Source of the DNA: Macrocystis pyrifera
Taxonomy: Eukaryota; Sar; Phaeophyceae; Laminariales; Laminariaceae
NCBI GenBank assembly: GCA_031763025.1
Contig: JASSKH010000006.1
Span: forward strand, 1,895,048-1,959,047
Length of the DNA: 64,000 nucleotides
Direction: 5' to 3'
In this document: in pieces, positions 22,840 to 35,479 of the stretch
Layout of the letters: each line of letters begins with the position of its first letter
Numbering within the stretch: the first letter of the stretch is position 1
The notes under the pieces: model-generated
Told to the model about the DNA's origin: nothing
Database searches by the model: none
The model's input: the letters and a program-made list of their open reading frames with translations, nothing else
Made by a program: the position numbers and the translations under genes

Positions 22840-23080
22840 ATATCATCTAAAGCCGATATCATATCGGATATCGGATATTGATATCGGAATCGAGCTCGCT
22901 ACAAATACAAAGAAACAAAAAACGAATCGATACGATTTCGATATTCGATATATTAACTAATCGATATGATTTCGATATTTGATACCGTACATGGAAGCTT
23001 TTCGCTCAGCACCATCTGCATAAAAGACACGGGCATGCCAAAGGGGATGGAAGGCAAAACACATTCGATACGATATTCAA
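22840..23080 (+). repeat. Repeat R7, copy 1
   Basis: Dominated by CGATATCGGATATTGATATC-type units, then GAAGCTTTTCGCTCAG, AAAAGACACGGGCATG-like and GGCAAAACACATTCGATACG. Similar order at 59,280-59,580. Confidence 0.5.
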
Positions 23081-23714
23081 CATTAACTAACACCCCTGTG
23101 AGATTTGAGAGGAAACACGTTGAAAAAGAAATCGTGTTCGTAAGACCATCAATGCGTATATATAGCACCAGATTGTCAAAGTTTCATTTGCGAGCCCAGA
23201 GGGAAATCATCATGTCTCTCCTTAACGACCACCGGTGGAAGGGCTGGCGTGTGGAGACAGGAACGGCCGGAAGGAGCGAAGGAAGGGTGTATACGTAGTC
23301 TCATTCGTTCGCCACCAGCTCGACGTATACAGCAGCTGTGCAAGTACGGGTATAGCAGATGAGGCATACGAGCGGATGGGACGACACTGCCAGCTGCTGT
23401 CGTTGCTGGTGGGCCTAGAGTCTACGACTATTGTAAGTGCCGAACACAGTATCGGGCGCAATAAGCAGCCCGGGCCACCGTACATGCTGGAGCACCGTAC
23501 CACATGGGTCATAAGATAACACTCCCTCCCCTCGGCCGAATCTCGCAAATGGTTTTCCCTCGACAATGGAGAGGTGCAAACGCCGAGCGATGCATGCATC
23601 TACGCACGGAAAGGTCTCGTCGAGAGATATTTCCACAGCCGCCATTTTCGTTGCGTGTGCCCCCCTCCTGAGTTTTGAGAAACTCGGCTTGGAAAAATCG
23701 TCCCAGGGGAGGGG

Positions 23715-23895
23715 GTGTGTTATCTTATCACCCGTGTGTTATTTCATCTCCCGTGTGTTATCTTATCACCCGTGTGTTATTTCATCACCCGTGTGTTCTG
23801 TTATCACCCGAGTGTTCTGTTATCACCGGTGTGATATATTATCACCCCGGTGTTATCTTATCACCCGTGTGATATCTTATCACTCGTGTTATACG
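23715..23895 (+). repeat. TTATCACCCGTGTG minisatellite
   Basis: About nine units of ~20 bp, consensus GTGTGTTATCTTATCACCC, with C/T and A/G variants. Related single copies at 60,304-60,345 and 60,478-60,525. Confidence 0.75.
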
Positions 23896-23976
23896 GTAGG
23901 GAGGTGTGTCCGGAGTGCAAAACGGAAGGTGTAACCGCAGCAGGATGATGATACTTTTGCTTTGCATGCTCTTCTT

Positions 23977-24079
23977 GACATGACGCAGGAACGTGGTAAT
24001 GAGAACCAAACATGGAGGGATAAATGGTTTTGGGGTCCATCGTGGGTTTTGATTCTTACTACATATGCCCACCCGTACT
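23977..24079 (+). repeat. Repeat R4, copy 2
   Basis: GACGCAGGAACGTGGTAATG, GGGGTCCATCGTGGGTTT and ACTACATATGCCCACCCG match copy 1 in order. Confidence 0.55.
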
Positions 24080-24446
24080 ATGTATTACAATGCCCCGCCC
24101 TAATAACATAATTGACAAGACGGCACTCTTGTCGCATTTTAGGTCAGCCATACCAACCATAATAATCAAGCCACGCAAGGATTGACACGCAAACCCCTCG
24201 GCACGCGCTCTCTTACCTAAGAGAAGGTCTTTTTGGTCGCACCTGAAGGAGGGCCTCGACGACGAACACCATCGTGCTCACGGAATTCCACGCCGCCCTC
24301 TCCAAAAACGGCAGATGTAACTGCCCGTCCTCGCCCACAAACGAGCAGGTCCTCCTGAAACACCTGATGAACGCCAGCAGTACCGTTCGCGGCGCAACCA
24401 TCACTGGTGATAGGGCTGTGACTTGGCCGGACCTCACGCTGGTTAT

Positions 24447-25772
24447 TATTAATAGTTTGGTGGCGAAGTATGCCAACAACAGTAGGTATTAGTTGGGCGG
24501 ATAGGTAAGTCACCTAACTGACATAACGGCTAGCTAGCAGTTGGGTGGGTGAAGTAAGCCAACTACTGTAGGTATTAGTTGGGTGGAGAAGTAAGTTTGG
24601 TGGAGACGTAAGTCAACTACCTGACTTAACGGCTAGTTGGTAGTTGGATGGTGAAGTGAGCTAACTAGTTACTCGTGGGATGGCGAAATACGCCAGCTAG
24701 TTAATGGTTGAGTGACGAAGCAAGCTAAATAGGTATTAGTCGGGTGGCGAGGTAAGCTGACTAGTTACTAGTTCGGTGGATGAATATGACAATTAGTATC
24801 AGTTGGGTGGACAAGTAAGCCAATAGTTGTTAGTTGGGTGGCGAAGTAAGCCAAAAACCTACTAGTTGGGTGGAAAAGTAAGCTAAATAGGTATTGATTA
24901 GGCGGCGAAGCAAGCCAACTACCTGGTAAGTATTAGTTGGGTGACGAAGTAAGTCAACTAGTTACTAGTTGAATGGCGATATAAGCCAACTACTAACTAT
25001 TGGGGTGGCGAAGTAAGCTAACTAGTTTTCGGTTGGGTGGCGAGGTAAGCCAACTAACTGAAATCACGGCTAGTTGCTACTTGGGTGGCGAAGTAGGCCG
25101 ACTAGTTATTAATCGGGTGGAGAAGTAAGCCGACTAGGTACTAGTTGGGTGGAGAAGTAAATCAAATAGTCACTAATTGGATTATTAATAGTTGGATGGA
25201 GAAGTAAGACAACTAGTTATTAGTTGGGTGGAGAAGTAAGTCAACTAGGTAATAGTTGAGTGAAAAAGTAAGCAAAATAGTTTTTCACATCGGTTGGGTG
25301 GCGAAGCCCGCTAGTTATAAATTATGTTGCGAAGTAACCCAACTAGTTGTTAGTTTGGTGGAGAGGTAAGCCGACTGACTTCATGGATATTAGTTGGATG
25401 GCGAACTAGTCCAACTAGTTATTGGTCGGGTGGCGAGGTAAGGCAACTATTAATAACTGACTTCACGGCTAGCTGATAGTTGGGTGGCGACGTAAGCCGA
25501 CTAGTCTTTAGTTGGGTGGAGAATTAAGGAAACTAGTTATTAGTTGGGTGGAGAAGTAAGCCAGTCAGGTATTAGTTGGGTGAAGAAGTAACCCAAATAG
25601 TTAACTAATTGGGCGGCGAAGTGGTTGGTTGAGTGGCGAAGTACACCAACCAACAGACTTAGTCGTTAGTTGGGTGGCGAAGTAAGCGAACTAGTTAGTA
25701 GGTGGGCGGCTAAATGAATCAACTAGTTACTAGTTAGGTGGCGAAGTAGCCCAACTAAGTAACTCTAGCCTT
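24447..25772 (+). repeat. 1.3 kb array of ~31-bp AGTTGG..CCAACT units
   Basis: Around forty degenerate units, consensus AGTTGGGTGGCGAAGTAAG followed by CCAACTAGTTA. Each unit carries its own inverted pair AGTTGG/CCAACT, and some are followed by a CTGACTTAACGGCTAGTTG extension. No frame of 60 codons crosses it, unlike the rest of the window. Confidence 0.85.
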
Positions 25773-25779
25773 GGTTAGC

Positions 25780-26750
25780 AAAATAACACGTTTCGAGCCA
25801 CAAATGCGCCAGCCAGATATGAAGATGCAGGTGAGTGGCCTTGTACATGAGGCAACTAAACAGCTTCTCTAGTAATCGTGTTTATTAATAAACAACTAGA
25901 GCCGTGAGTCGGCACGACTTACCGTAATAAGTCACAAACTAGTTATCAGTCGGATAAAATAGTTAGACGCTTCCAGGAGGTGTCGACTGTCCGACGTATT
26001 GGGTGCGCAAGCTTGTTTATTCTCGCGTCGAGATGTTTGTTACAGCCTGTCGGGTGACCACAAGCAGGATTTCAAGGAGCTAATGTGAGATCATGCCTGG
26101 TACATGGGAAGGATTGCTGAATGCGAGATATATTTTTTCAATTTTTGGGCGTCCATCCCTTCGGTTGATCTGGCTCGCTGCAAGTTGGCTGCTGGGCATA
26201 AGCTGTCTTCATGAGCCGACTTTCCGACTAAGTCAATCAGTCGTCTAACGGCACCTACCGATGAGATATTAGTCGCGAAATCCTGCCGACTCACAGTTTT
26301 ACAATCCAACACAATTCAAGCCACAAGCGCCAGTCGGACACGAAGACGCAGAAGGCCGCAAATTACCTTACGCAATTACACCGGTAACCGTAATGTCTCG
26401 CAGTCAACCAGTAACTGGTAATAGCCGGCGACTCAAAGTCGGCCAAATCACGGCCCTCGCGCATCATGGTGAATCATCGCGACAAATCATCGTGGCAGAT
26501 TAAAATAGTGACGGTCTTGCTGCCGACGTTTCACGGAGATAAAATGCCCGAAGACTCGATCGCGAGTTTGCCAGGGGGGAAGGCAACGCACACCTGTCCG
26601 ATGTCGTCCCGACAGGCAGCCGCGAAACACACTCGGCAGTCCAACACAACATTCGAGAGCAAACGCGGGTTGCTGGATCTCTTCCAGGAGGCGACTTATC
26701 TGGCCACCCCATGGTCGAGCGGCAACACACCACAGAAACAGACGCACAGC
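25780..26750. other. Gene-free stretch with internally related segments
   Basis: Blocks such as GCGCCAGCCAGATATGAAGA (25,806) and GCGCCAGTCGGACACGAAGA (26,327) recur in diverged form. Frame 26,466-26,753 is short and unrecognised. Confidence 0.35.
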
Positions 26751-26751
26751 T

Positions 26752-26860
26752 AATACGGGGAACCATAGTAAACAGGACCAAATATTGTTAGTAAAAATAC
26801 CTAAATATATAGGTTTTTATGCATGCCATAGGTCCTGTTAACTGTAGACCCCCGAAATAA
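26752..26860. mobile_element. M1 element, copy 3
   Basis: Ends AATACGGGGAACCATAG and GACCCCCGAAATAA; interior as in the other copies. Confidence 0.75.
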
Positions 26861-27174
26861 GTATCTGCTGCAAACGATTGCAAGAGGTTCGACCGCCATG
26901 CTGGGCCCCCCTCTTCCCCACTCCATCCCTCTCCTCCCCTCCCCCCCTCCCACCGCTATCGAGTACACCCCCCCCCTCTTCTCCCCCCTCCCCCCCCGCC
27001 GCCGCCCGCCATCATATATAAATATATATATATATATATACTTCGAAGCTCCCAAGTACATATATATATATATATAGGTTGGGTTGGCGTCGGTTGGCGA
27101 CGACGCCGTAAAACACGCCTCTTGCTGTGCGAACTAGACAACCAGGGTACAGTACCATTTTTTGCTTTGGCGGT

Positions 27175-27612
27175 CACCATGACTGGCGGGTGCGATCATT
27201 CGTGCGGGGTGGAGAACCTTACCCCCGCACAAGGGGAATGACCGTATCGCGTAGTGTGTACCATATGGTAACGTTTGTACCTTACGGTGAAAGGTACCCA
27301 CGAGGAAGTTACATAGCCCTCCCATTGCTGTCTCTGGAAGTGGCCACACCAGAACATAACTCAGTTCCTTCGCAGCTGTTATCCATGTGCAAGTCCGCCT
27401 CACAAGCGGTTCTTAGTAGGATACAGCTCGCCCTTTATCGTACTCGCCGAACACCTCACGGCGCTTCGCGTTTGGTGCAAGCAATGTCTGCCTGGTCGGT
27501 GAAAACCCGACGTGCTCCGTCCTGGGATTATAGGGATGCGAGGGTCTATGGTCATACAACTACCGTACGGCCATGCATGGCACTAGTACACCCCCCACCC
27601 CCCCCCCCCGCC
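27175..27612 (+). repeat. SINE-like repeat S1, copy 1, C-tailed
   Basis: About 430 bp shared with 57,838-58,255 and 58,375-58,690 (both on the minus strand). Starts with a GTGCG hairpin (27,202-27,230), contains a conserved core around 27,385-27,580 and ends AGTACACCCCCC followed by C-rich sequence. The long frame across it reflects nucleotide conservation, not necessarily coding. No clear RNA polymerase III boxes seen. Confidence 0.65.
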
Positions 27613-29045
27613 GCATTGAGCAACGGAAATATGGTCTGGCATTCTGCGTAAAATCCCCGACATTAGGTGCACATACCTTGCGCCAAATGAAGGGGAGGGG
27701 TGGATGATGCATGAAATTAAGTCAATACCTATTGTACTCATGAAACAAACATCTTGCAAAGTGACCGACCACGTGACCAAACAGGAGGAGCACGGAGCGG
27801 TACGCAGATATGTTGATATCTTGAACGAAAGAAGCCGGTACAAAACGTGGGGGGATTGTCGGCCAAGCTTTCGACAGCGAAGGTCTACTCGGGAGCATTA
27901 GTGGCGAAGTTAGCCATGGTGAAACGTACATATGACGGAGACAGCGACGTACGGGGCATCCCGATGTGTGAGTAAGACTTTTGTGTTTTGCAAGCCGTCC
28001 TTAAACCCTGCACAGTAAAAATGACCTCCCTGGAGGAAAGTAACCAGTACAGCAGCGGGGCAAGAAGATAGAAGATACGATCGTGGGACGCCAGGATGGC
28101 TACCATGTAGATCGCCTGACACAAACGTGGGGTACTTGTGTTAAGGGTGTTGAACTTGGCTCCGGGCTACGCGCCTGTTTTGGAGACACTATTTAGTGTG
28201 GTGCGCCGACAAAATAACTGAAGAACACCTGACCCTCAACGAGTACTACGAGAGGGAAGTTCCAGTATCTTGAACACTTCCCACTGCAAATAAGAACATA
28301 AACAAGCTGGAGATATTCTCGTGAGAGATTAGGAGAGCGATGGTGAGGCAGGGTGGGTGGAGAGAGAAAGATTTGGAAAAAGGTTAAGCACTAGCAGTGC
28401 TGATATTTGGACTTCTTGGCAACATGACGAGGATCGAGTTCAGAGGGAGTGCGACGAAGTAGAACCGTACAGTTGCAACAGGAAAAGTAGATCGGGAGGG
28501 AGGGAGGACACCTTCGAGTCACGCTAAAGCCGAAAGCGAGCATAGAGCGGTAGAGGATAGAAACAGAAAAAGTGTCGGCATGGGTTACAAGACTACTGTA
28601 GGACGGAGAGTATGTATATAGCTAATGGAATAGCGAAATTAAGACGTGCTCCTCCGCTGAACGAAGATAAGTGGAGGCAGGATACAGTACGTGGCTCACA
28701 GGACCAGAAACGCGAACGGAAAGAAAGCTCCAAGAGGGAAGAATGAACGTATTCGTAGCGACAACGGAGAAGGAACAACAGATAAATATAGCGGATAGTG
28801 AAACAAAACAAAACCAAAAAAGCTGAGAATAGGATCATGGAACGTATGTGGATTCGCCACAGAAGAGCGAAAAAAGATAGAAATTGCCGAACACGTACGT
28901 GAGCGCGACAAAGTGGGGATTCAAGAAAGAGTTGTTGGAGGAAGAGGGGGGGGAATAGGATGTAAAGTTGAAGAGTACGAATGGAAGGGGAAAAAGAAGA
29001 AGGAACATGATAGCAGGTATAGGGGGGCGGGAGTTGAAGGGTTCC

Positions 29046-29154
29046 TATCACAGGGGAACATAGTAAATAGGACCAACTCTTGTTAGTAAAAATAGGTAAA
29101 TATGTAGGTTTTTATGTATACCATAGGTCCCATTAACTATGGACCCCCGTAATA
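29046..29154. mobile_element. M1 element, copy 4, inside the old LINE
   Basis: Interrupts the LINE endonuclease region between KEEGFLS-like and VKECLCDVIEVIKD-like remnants. Ends CACAGGGGAACATAG and GGACCCCCGTAATAG. Confidence 0.8.
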
Positions 29155-30890
29155 GTCAAAGAATGCCTGTGTGACGTAATAGAGGTGATAAAAGACACAA
29201 ACTTCGACGAAAGCTTATGGATGAAGATACCAGAGGAGCGGCGAGCGAAATATTACTTGTAGGGGAACATCTGTATGCCCCCAAAATCGAAGAGTACGGC
29301 AAAGGATATGCATAAGAAGTTCGGAGAAGTAGCAGTAAACGCACAGAACTGCAAAAGGCAAGGCGAAGTACTGTAGTACCAGTGGGAGATTTTGATTCAA
29401 GAATTGGGAAGGCGGGCAACCCGAAATGAGAACATTGGACAATATGGGGAAGTAACACAAGAAAAATAATGGGGAAGAGAGGTTGAAGTTCCTTAAGCAC
29501 GACGCGATGAAGACGTTGAACGACAGAGTCAAAAAGGCAGAGCCAGAATGGACTAGACAGCAGTGCATACAAAAAGGGAGAAATTTTTCATCCTTGACTT
29601 GATAGTGGTAGGAAATGGAAGTGGCAAGGAAACGGAACTACATCTATGCGCACGTAGGAACTACAGGTCACCGTCTGATACGGACAGACACTCAGCAGAC
29701 GAGAGTTCTCAAACATGAGCGAGGTAGGAAATTGTACAGATGGCAAATAGACAAACTAGAAGCAAAAGAAAAAGGGCAAGAGTTCCAAGAAGAGATGGGC
29801 ATACATGCAGAGCAAATTTTCCGAGCTGTTGGAAGTAATAGGTACAGCAAATGACGATATGAAGGGGGACAATGCAAGAGCTAGGACGGTCGATGGATGG
29901 GAGCAACTGGTCGAGACCACAGCAAGTAAAGTAATAGAGACGAAGTTGATAGTATGCAACAGAGAAGAAAAAGGGTGGGATGAGGAAGTATAAGAGGCTA
30001 TAAGAGCAAGGAGAAAGGCACACGCAAGGTGTACATCGAGTAAAACTACGACAGGATGGGAGGAACATGCCATAGCTAGAAAGAAAGGAAAGGGGATGGC
30101 AGAGAAGAAGAAGCAAGGGATATGGAAATACCTTGTTAATAAAACGAATGAAGACTTTGAGGGCGGGATGAAGCAGATGTGGGTAAGGATGAAATAGATG
30201 CTGGGCAAACAAGCAGGAGAGACAGACGCGGGAATAGCCACCTTAGGAGCACAGAACGGTAAAGCGATTAGTAGTTCGAAGGGGAAAAGGGACGTAGAGC
30301 ATTACCGTAAGCTAAGAACGCTCCCAGCCAACGAAACTTTCGACGCGGAATTCGAGGAAATCAACGCGTGGGCATGGGTGAACTTAAATGCATGAGAAAG
30401 GGAAGACAGCAGTGGTTCTGAAGGATTGCAGAGAGTGCAGAAGGAAACAAGTAAATTAGTGTGTAACTAAAAATAAGAATAGAAAGGCAGCCGGGGCAGA
30501 CCAGATAGTGAACGAACTTCTGAAGCAAGGGGGAGAAGGAAGGAATGCCTACCAGGATGGTTTAATTTGTATAGCCGGATATGGAAGAAGAGTACGCACC
30601 TAGGAGTCGGAGAGAACGAGTATTAGCAAACAGATTCTTCAAGAAAGGAGACAAGGCTGACCCGGGGAACTATAGAGGGATAACGCAATTAAGCACAGTA
30701 AGTAGGGAAAACACTTTGTGAGGTTTTGCACGATAAAAAAAATGGCAACATTGATGGAGAAGGAAGACAAAAGAAGCGACGCGCAAGCAGGGTTCAGGCC
30801 AAACCGTAGCTGGGTAGGCCATGTGTACACCTTAGGTAAGATACTCCAAGGTAAGAAAGACGAGGGGCTCACAACATGCTGTTTCTTTCT

Positions 30891-31000
30891 ATTACGGGGG
30901 TCCATAGTTAACAGTACCTATGGTATACATAAAAACCTATATACTTGCCTATTTTTACTAACAAAATTTGGTCCCGTTAACTATGGACCCCCGTAATATT
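30891..31000. mobile_element. M1 element, copy 5, inside the old LINE, with an empty site elsewhere
   Basis: Splits the reverse transcriptase just before motif A. The younger LINE at 53,050-53,070 reads TTTCTTTCTAGATGTGCAG without interruption, which defines the empty site. The duplicated target is TA. Confidence 0.85.
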
Positions 31001-33164
31001 ATAGATGTGCAGAAGGCTTACGACACAGCATGGATACATGGAATGTAGAAAAAGTTGTGGGAAGCAGGGACCAGAGAAAAGATGTGGAGAATAATGAAAA
31101 ATATGACGGAATGTGCGAGAAGTGCTGTATGCTGGACGGGGAAATATCGAAGCATGTTTTGATATTTTACAAGGATCTGCACAGGGATATACGTTGCCAC
31201 CTAATATCTTCAAGGTATATATTAACTACTTGATAGTAGCAGTCGAAGAAGCAAAGCAGGGAGTCACGGTGGGGGAAGATACGGCGTCGGGAACGATGTT
31301 TGCGGATGAACTTGTGGGGATATCAGAACCATCCGAAGGATCGCAGAAACAAATAGAGAAGGCGTTCGAATACAGCACGAAATGACGGGTGACGGCGCAC
31401 GTCAAGAAGTGTGCAGTACTTGTACGCCAAATATAAGGTGAACCCAGTAAATTTCAGTTGGAAGTGGGGAGAAGATAACTTACCGATCGTAGACCAGTAG
31501 ACATACCTTGGCGGAGAGATCTCAAAAGACTACTCTTGAGATACACGCATAGCAAGCAAAAGCAATAGGAAAGGGTAAAGGATAAAGCACACGTACGTAC
31601 GATGGATGCGATCCTGTACCTTGACACTAGGATTAAGAGATTAATTCCCGATGAATGTGATATTACCAACGCTAGATTACGCAGGAGGAGTATGGGAAGC
31701 GAACGCGAAGTTCGTAAAATAGTTGGAAACAGCACAGATGACGGGAGCTAAAAAAATGCTAAAATGCTCAAGTACGACGAGTAATACGGTATGAAGAGCA
31801 GAATTGGGAATGTACCCACACAAAAGACCGATAGAGACACGAGAAAGTTGAAACGGCAACATAAAGTAAGGGACATGCCAAAAAAGAGGTTGCCAGCCAT
31901 AGTTGACAGAACTGTATGGGAGAGAGTAACCACAGGGCGAACTGGAACAAAAAGGGATGGCAGAGTTGAGAAAGCATGGGAGGATATAGGAGGAAACCAA
32001 GTAGAGATGATGTCCGCAGAGAAGTTTGGGAGGTACAAGATAGAAGCACAGTAGAAGAAATGATAGAAATAAGGGAAAGGCTACAGGTAGCGCTAAGAAA
32101 CAAGGTGAAATCGGGGGGGAAAAACTCTCAAGAGATATACGGGGAGTTAAACAAAGGGATAGGAATGAAAAAGTATTTGCACGGCCCCGTGTACCTCGCG
32201 AAAACGCTGAAATTGCGATTTCGTGTAGGTGACCTGCACCTGCCAGAAAAATGAAAGAGGTATACCAGTAGCCAAGAGGAGGAGGGAGTAGATACACAGA
32301 TGTGCCCGTGTGGCCAAGCAATAGAGAGTAGAACTCATACAGTAGGAGAATGTGAAGTGTACAAGGAGGAACAGCATGTGTCAGAAGAGATGAGGAAAAC
32401 AGACGAATGTGACATGGAGGAGTTTGGTACACTGCTGTAGATAGCAGCGAGAAAACGATCGCTATCCTGGGAGATATATGGTGGCCACAGGCGGCGAAAC
32501 AGGAAGGGGATAAGATTAGCAAAACGTTTTCATGTAACATATGGAAACATCGGAAAGAGAGCCCAGTTGTTGGAGGTGTCTCTATTATTAATAGGAGCAA
32601 GAACGGTGCTCCGTCTCGAAAGAGATGCGTGGTCAACGGTTAAAATGACTACCTGGTAAGACAAGCAACAAATGAGAACGCCCCGCCCCCCCTCTCCCGC
32701 CCACCTTTCCGCGAAGATAGCCGGCGGGTCATGGGGGTAAAACTTGGGCACAACGATGGAGAAGGTGGTGGGCACTCCTTTCATCCCCCGGGCAGTCCCG
32801 CCCGCCGCTGGTGCAGCAATTCCCATGCCCTCAATCGGGCGCAAAAACGTTAGCTGGCATTTCAGAGGGTTCCCCGGAGTTTTATCGAACCTATATCAAT
32901 ACGTGGGGTTTCATTGCCCGGGGGGGAGGCGGCGCGTCGTTCGGGAAGGGTAAACCGACGCATGAGGGCGGTACAGATAACAGCTCCGTATTACAAGAAA
33001 ATTATGGGAATATTCTCATTACGCGGAGTTGAGAACGAGTCGGTCTCTGGGATGAAGGATAACAAGAAAACACGTTTTGACGAGAACAAGAATAGAAGAA
33101 TCGGCACGAGAACGTGACGATGACTGCAGCTGCTGCTGATTCTGTGTTGGCCAAAAGTGGAGTG

Positions 33165-33246
33165 AACCGGCGTCCCCGGTGGCTTGGTAGGTGGTCCGCG
33201 AGCCTGTCAAGATCAATTTCGTGGGTTCGAGTCTCACCGAGTTCAT
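33165..33246 (+). ncRNA. tRNA-related sequence with A-box and B-box-like motifs (SINE head or pseudogene)
   Basis: TGGCTTGGTAGG at 33,180 fits an A box and GGGTTCGAGTCTC at 33,223 a B box, with a five-pair T stem (GTGGG with CTCAC). The acceptor-stem halves do not pair, so this is not a functional tRNA. Confidence 0.4.
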
Positions 33247-33834
33247 GCTCGTAGGGACTTTTTCTTGCACAAAATTGATTAGCGGAAAGCGCGAGAGCGT
33301 GAGTTAGCTGTACATTCGATGAAAATCGCCTAGCAGTGGGAATGCTGAACCCTATGAGTGACAAAAAATAGAGGCACGTACCGCGGGGGAGAAGGGACGA
33401 CACTTGTGACCACGGCTTGTCCAGAAGATCGCTGAGGGTAAACCCTCCTACGAGTTAGGCTGGAAAGTAAAAGTGATGATTGAAAAAAACTAAAATAAAT
33501 CAAAACAAAAATATATATGTTATATATCTATTATGTACCACTGGTGGTTCAGGGGGATAAAAACGGCGAAGGAACACCTATGAAATCCGCCCATGGTTGG
33601 TACTTAGCGTCGACCAACGAGAAGAGGCATGAAAAAAAAAACGAACAAACACTTCTATTAATACACGAAGGGCAGTGGCACCACATAATTAATAATCGAG
33701 CTACAGCAGCGCCTTCTGAGGGCCGTTCTTATTGAATGATGATTTGAAAACAAAAATTCACCAACAATTGTAACAGCTATGAAAAAAAAAAAAAAAAATG
33801 CGACATTGCCATGAATCGCGATACGTTACGACGC

Positions 33835-34030
33835 GTGATCGTGATACCTGATATCACACATCGGAAATGGCACGCTCTACTGTATATCACGTTATTAACA
33901 AATCCTAACCTGCCGTTCTGAGATGCCTTACATTATTGTATATAACATGTTATACGACTCCCACCCGGCAACATGGGCTGCAGATTGCACAGATCAGAGA
34001 TCTATCTGTGTCCTGAAATATCTAGTTCCA
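33835..34030 (+). repeat. M3 dispersed repeat, copy 3
   Basis: Contains AAATCCTAACCTGCCGTTCT, ACTCCCACCCGGCAACATGG and ATCAGAGATCTATCTGTG. A weaker fourth match lies at 16,014-16,175 (CAGATCACGATCTATCTGTA, then CTCCCACCGGGGGGCAACA). Confidence 0.6.
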
Positions 34031-34858
34031 TGGAGCGGGAGTTATCCGCCACATGATCAGTCACGGGTGCGGAACCTCAACCTTACCTCGCGACTCCCTG
34101 CTGATGAAGAAGGTCGCAATCCACGAGGTCCTTCTTCAGTCTCAGCTCTCCAGGGGTGGAGCTGTGTGCGGCATAGCGACGACAGACACGTGCAGGCGGC
34201 ACTTTCGCGTCGGCACAATAGTTCGAGCAAGCTGGATGGCTCTAATCCTGGTACGAAAACCCGACTGAGTGTTTTCAGGGTTTTGTTATCCTACCTACGT
34301 GTGGGCTCCTGGGTTGGGTTGGATTGGGTTGGCTTGGCTTGGATTCGGTTGGGTTGGCTTGAGTTGAGTCGGCCGGGCTTGGATACCTGGAAGGTGACAC
34401 TCGTAACAAGTCTTGTGCTTGGTTTCGATTTTACCGTGCGGTAGTTGGTGCTTGTCGGTGACCACGAGCTAACGTGCGAGCAACAACAACCGCAACAGCA
34501 AACACCACATACACGAAGTCTGTCGTGTCCCCGGTTTCAGAAAATAGGTAATCATTTCGTCTGCCCGAGTTCGGAAAATAAATAATCACCTCTATTTTCA
34601 ACGTGGCACATCTTATTTGAGTCTATTGTACCTGTACACAAATTTGACTCTGATTCCAAGCAAGTAGTCCCCAAGACGGGCGTGCGGTCTTAAAGGAAAT
34701 TCTACCAGAGAGAGAGGGCATCATTTTTCATAGTATCGTACCTCTGGCATGCACTGGAAAAACCGTTTCCTAGCTTAAACAGTATGACCCATCGTTCTTA
34801 CGACATACGCCACATACTGATGTACATTTATACATACACACAACGAGCAGTATCGAGT

Positions 34859-35433
34859 TCAGCCGGGGCGATTTCGGCGAGCGAATACACAGCAGTTTTT
34901 TTTTTCATGCTGATACGAGCGACTACACGAAATACTTTTTTCCTTACGAGCAGTACCTACTTGGTGCAACTCTTTGATGCCACGCCACGGCCCCACGCCA
35001 CCGAAAAACAGATCGCACCCACCCTCAACTCCTTCGGAGCCGGAACATCCCCGTTTGTGGGCAAACCACTCGGCACTTGAGTAAGGCTTTTTTCGGGGTA
35101 TAAAAGCAGGAAGGTACGCACGTGACAGGTGAGTTCGGCACCCGCTAATAGACGGTGCCGGGGTACATCTCCCCGGTTTATAGCGCCATGACATGAACTA
35201 CCAGGCCAAAAAACAGCGGTGTCGAGAGTAAAGTTCCACACGCCCGAAACATCATGGATTCCCACTTCACGATTAACAGACCGTTCAGGGGCGCAGATGG
35301 AGAGCTGTGCGATGTGATCCAGGTCAATGTTGCCAGCTGGGGAGCGCCGAAATACTCGGCACGATCTACTGCTGCAAAACGAGTAGAAAGCACATTTTTT
35401 CTTGGGTTGTTGAATCTGCGCTTCGCAGATCAT
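34859..35433. other. Region with overlapping open frames, no gene model
   Basis: Minus frame 34,957-35,433 and plus frame 35,254-35,496 (MDSHFTINRPFRGADGELCD) conflict. M1 copy 6 follows at 35,480. Confidence 0.2.
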
Positions 35434-35479
35434 GCACGAACATATCGTAACGGCAAAGACACAAGCTACTGCTGCATGT

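Larger units (their letters stand above)
28280..32700 (+). mobile_element. Old, decayed non-LTR retrotransposon (LINE) copy
   Basis: Plus-strand remnants of an APE-type endonuclease are visible at 28,820-29,040 (IGSWNVCGF and KKIEIAEHVRE), continuing after the M1 insertion (DTNFDESLWMKIPEERRAKY, later a GDFDSRIG-like motif). The linker at 29.6-30.4 kb and the reverse transcriptase at 30,655-31,740 (DPGNYRGIT, AGFRPNRS, CAQGY/LPPNIF-like motif B, FADELVG for motif C) are riddled with stops and frame changes. The C-terminal CPCG..ESRTH zinc knuckle is at 32,300-32,350, and a short 3' tail ends near 32,700 in C-rich sequence. The 5' end is uncertain. Two M1 elements are inserted (29,046 and 30,891). 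Clade not resolved. Confidence 0.8.

Noticed and set aside
27127-27651. 174-codon frame at 27.1 kb as a gene
   Set aside because: It coincides with an S1 repeat; the other copies carry breaks and end in C-runs.
29709-32636. Minus-strand frames of 160-319 codons rich in Phe, Leu and Ser
   Set aside because: Antisense of the decayed LINE; its purine-rich plus strand leaves few antisense stops.
33173-33245. Functional tRNA gene
   Set aside because: Acceptor stem halves do not pair although the T arm and A/B boxes look right.
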